Shown here: positions 5,575 through 5,739 of the stretch, in pieces
Position numbering within the stretch: the stretch's first letter is position 1
Layout: each line of letters opens with the position of its first letter
DNA from: Ottowia sp.
GTDB lineage: Bacteria; Pseudomonadota; Gammaproteobacteria; Burkholderiales; Burkholderiaceae_C
NCBI GenBank assembly: GCA_023228705.1
Contig: JALOAS010000140.1
Coordinates: forward strand, 1 to 5,739
Direction of reading: 5' to 3'
DNA length: 5,739 nucleotides
Translations under genes and position numbers: made by a program
The notes under the pieces: model-generated
Told to the model about the DNA's origin: nothing
The model's input: only the letters and a program-made list of their open reading frames with translations
The model's database searches: none

Positions 5575-5612
5575 TTTTTAATTATCTTTAGCAGAGACTT
5601 GTAAGTCTCTGT
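5575..5612 (+). other. Spacer S74 with a 9-bp palindrome
   Basis: CAGAGACTT (5592-5600) and AAGTCTCTG (5603-5611) pair perfectly around GT, the longest perfect inverted repeat seen in any spacer. The minus strand is also open (TETYKSLLKIIK), so the palindrome may lie within a gene. Confidence 0.75.
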
Positions 5613-5724
5613 GTAAGAATCTATTTGACCCGACTTAGGGGGTTGAGACGCTTTTGCAATCTCTTGCAACTCGGGGTCAGTTATTTTGTAAGAATCTATT
5701 TGACCCGACTTAGGGGGTTGAGAC

Positions 5725-5739
5725 TATATCCACTTTTCA
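5725..5739 (+). other. Partial spacer S76 at the window edge
   Basis: Fifteen bases follow the last complete repeat. They could be the next spacer or the trailer; without a further repeat this cannot be decided. The last visible repeat is intact, which suggests the array continues. Confidence 0.6.

Larger units (their letters stand above)
91..5739 (+). CRISPR. Long CRISPR array, 76 repeats and 75 full spacers, open at the right end
   Basis: A 37-base repeat beginning GTAAGAATC and ending GTTGAGAC recurs every 71-80 bases with unique sequence between copies. Repeat starts: 91,167,243,318,393,469,542,617,692,769,842,915,988,1063,1139,1214,1290,1365,1437,1512,1583,1658,1733,1809,1884,1959,2033,2108,2181,2253,2328,2402,2476,2549,2621,2695,2769,2843,2916,2989,3064,3139,3216,3287,3359,3433,3511,3587,3660,3737,3812,3888,3962,4036,4113,4193,4271,4343,4417,4489,4569,4642,4715,4788,4862,4937,5012,5087,5161,5233,5309,5385,5464,5538,5613,5688. 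I saw no variant copy. Spacers are named S1 (after the first repeat) to S75. Their lengths of 34-43 fit type I/III better than type II or VI. The strand is inferred from the ATTGAAAC-like 3' end and the intact first repeat. The window has no cas genes, so the subtype is a guess. Nothing in the array is a real protein gene. Confidence 0.99.

Noticed and set aside
2806..5608. GTAAG motifs inside spacers S37, S71 and S74, resembling the repeat start
   Set aside because: Only five to six bases match the repeat before diverging, as expected by chance in 75 AT-rich spacers. They are not repeat remnants.
189..5669. Open frames of 60-87 codons across several repeats, with recurring SQPPKSGQIDSY or VRIYLTRLRGLR peptides
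   Set aside because: The recurring peptides are translations of the CRISPR repeat, which is open in one frame per strand. The frames end wherever a spacer length breaks the frame. They are not genes, and not a tandem-repeat protein, because spacer lengths vary out of frame.
91..5739. Type II, V or VI system assignment
   Set aside because: Type II and VI spacers are usually near 30 bases with little variation, whereas here they are 34-43. The repeat end resembles class 1 handles. Type V cannot be fully excluded without cas genes.

Overview
This window is almost entirely one CRISPR array. After a 90-base flank come 76 copies of a 37-base direct repeat, which I read as identical to one another, separating 75 complete spacers of 34-43 bases (mean about 37.6). 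A 76th spacer is cut off by the window end. There is no cas gene, no tRNA or rRNA, no mobile element, and no credible protein-coding gene. Open frames across the array exist only because the repeat is open in one frame on each strand; they are read-through artefacts.

Layout: 1-90 is non-repetitive flank, probably the leader. 91-5739 is the array, which continues past the right edge. The direction of transcription is inferred as left to right. The repeat ends in GTTGAGAC, which resembles the ATTGAAAC-type 3' end that becomes the 8-nt crRNA 5' handle in many type I and type III systems. The first repeat beside the flank is not degenerate. Spacer lengths are longer and more variable than is usual for type II or VI arrays, so class 1 (type III, or a type I/III relative) is the best guess. 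No organism can be named. The targets are AT-rich and have Shine-Dalgarno-like sites, which suggests bacterial viruses or plasmids.

The interest is in the spacers. Read on the minus strand, many look like pieces of protein-coding mRNA: several carry a start codon, some behind a Shine-Dalgarno site, and some end in a stop. About a dozen spacer pairs overlap or are homologous, and where they differ, many changes are silent or conservative in the same minus-strand frame. Left-to-right crRNAs would therefore be antisense to target transcripts. Joined overlaps give short reconstructed peptides such as TELDYQNDGELDDFDDY and PEIVIACVFEDGEAI. The overlap rate implies a small or strongly focused target pool (very roughly 10 kb of sense strand). 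Flanks recovered from overlaps show no shared PAM. Several spacers contain unusually long perfect hairpins. Together these point to a transcript-directed, PAM-independent system, most simply type III and possibly with RNA-derived spacer acquisition, recording repeated encounters with a diversifying family of small elements.
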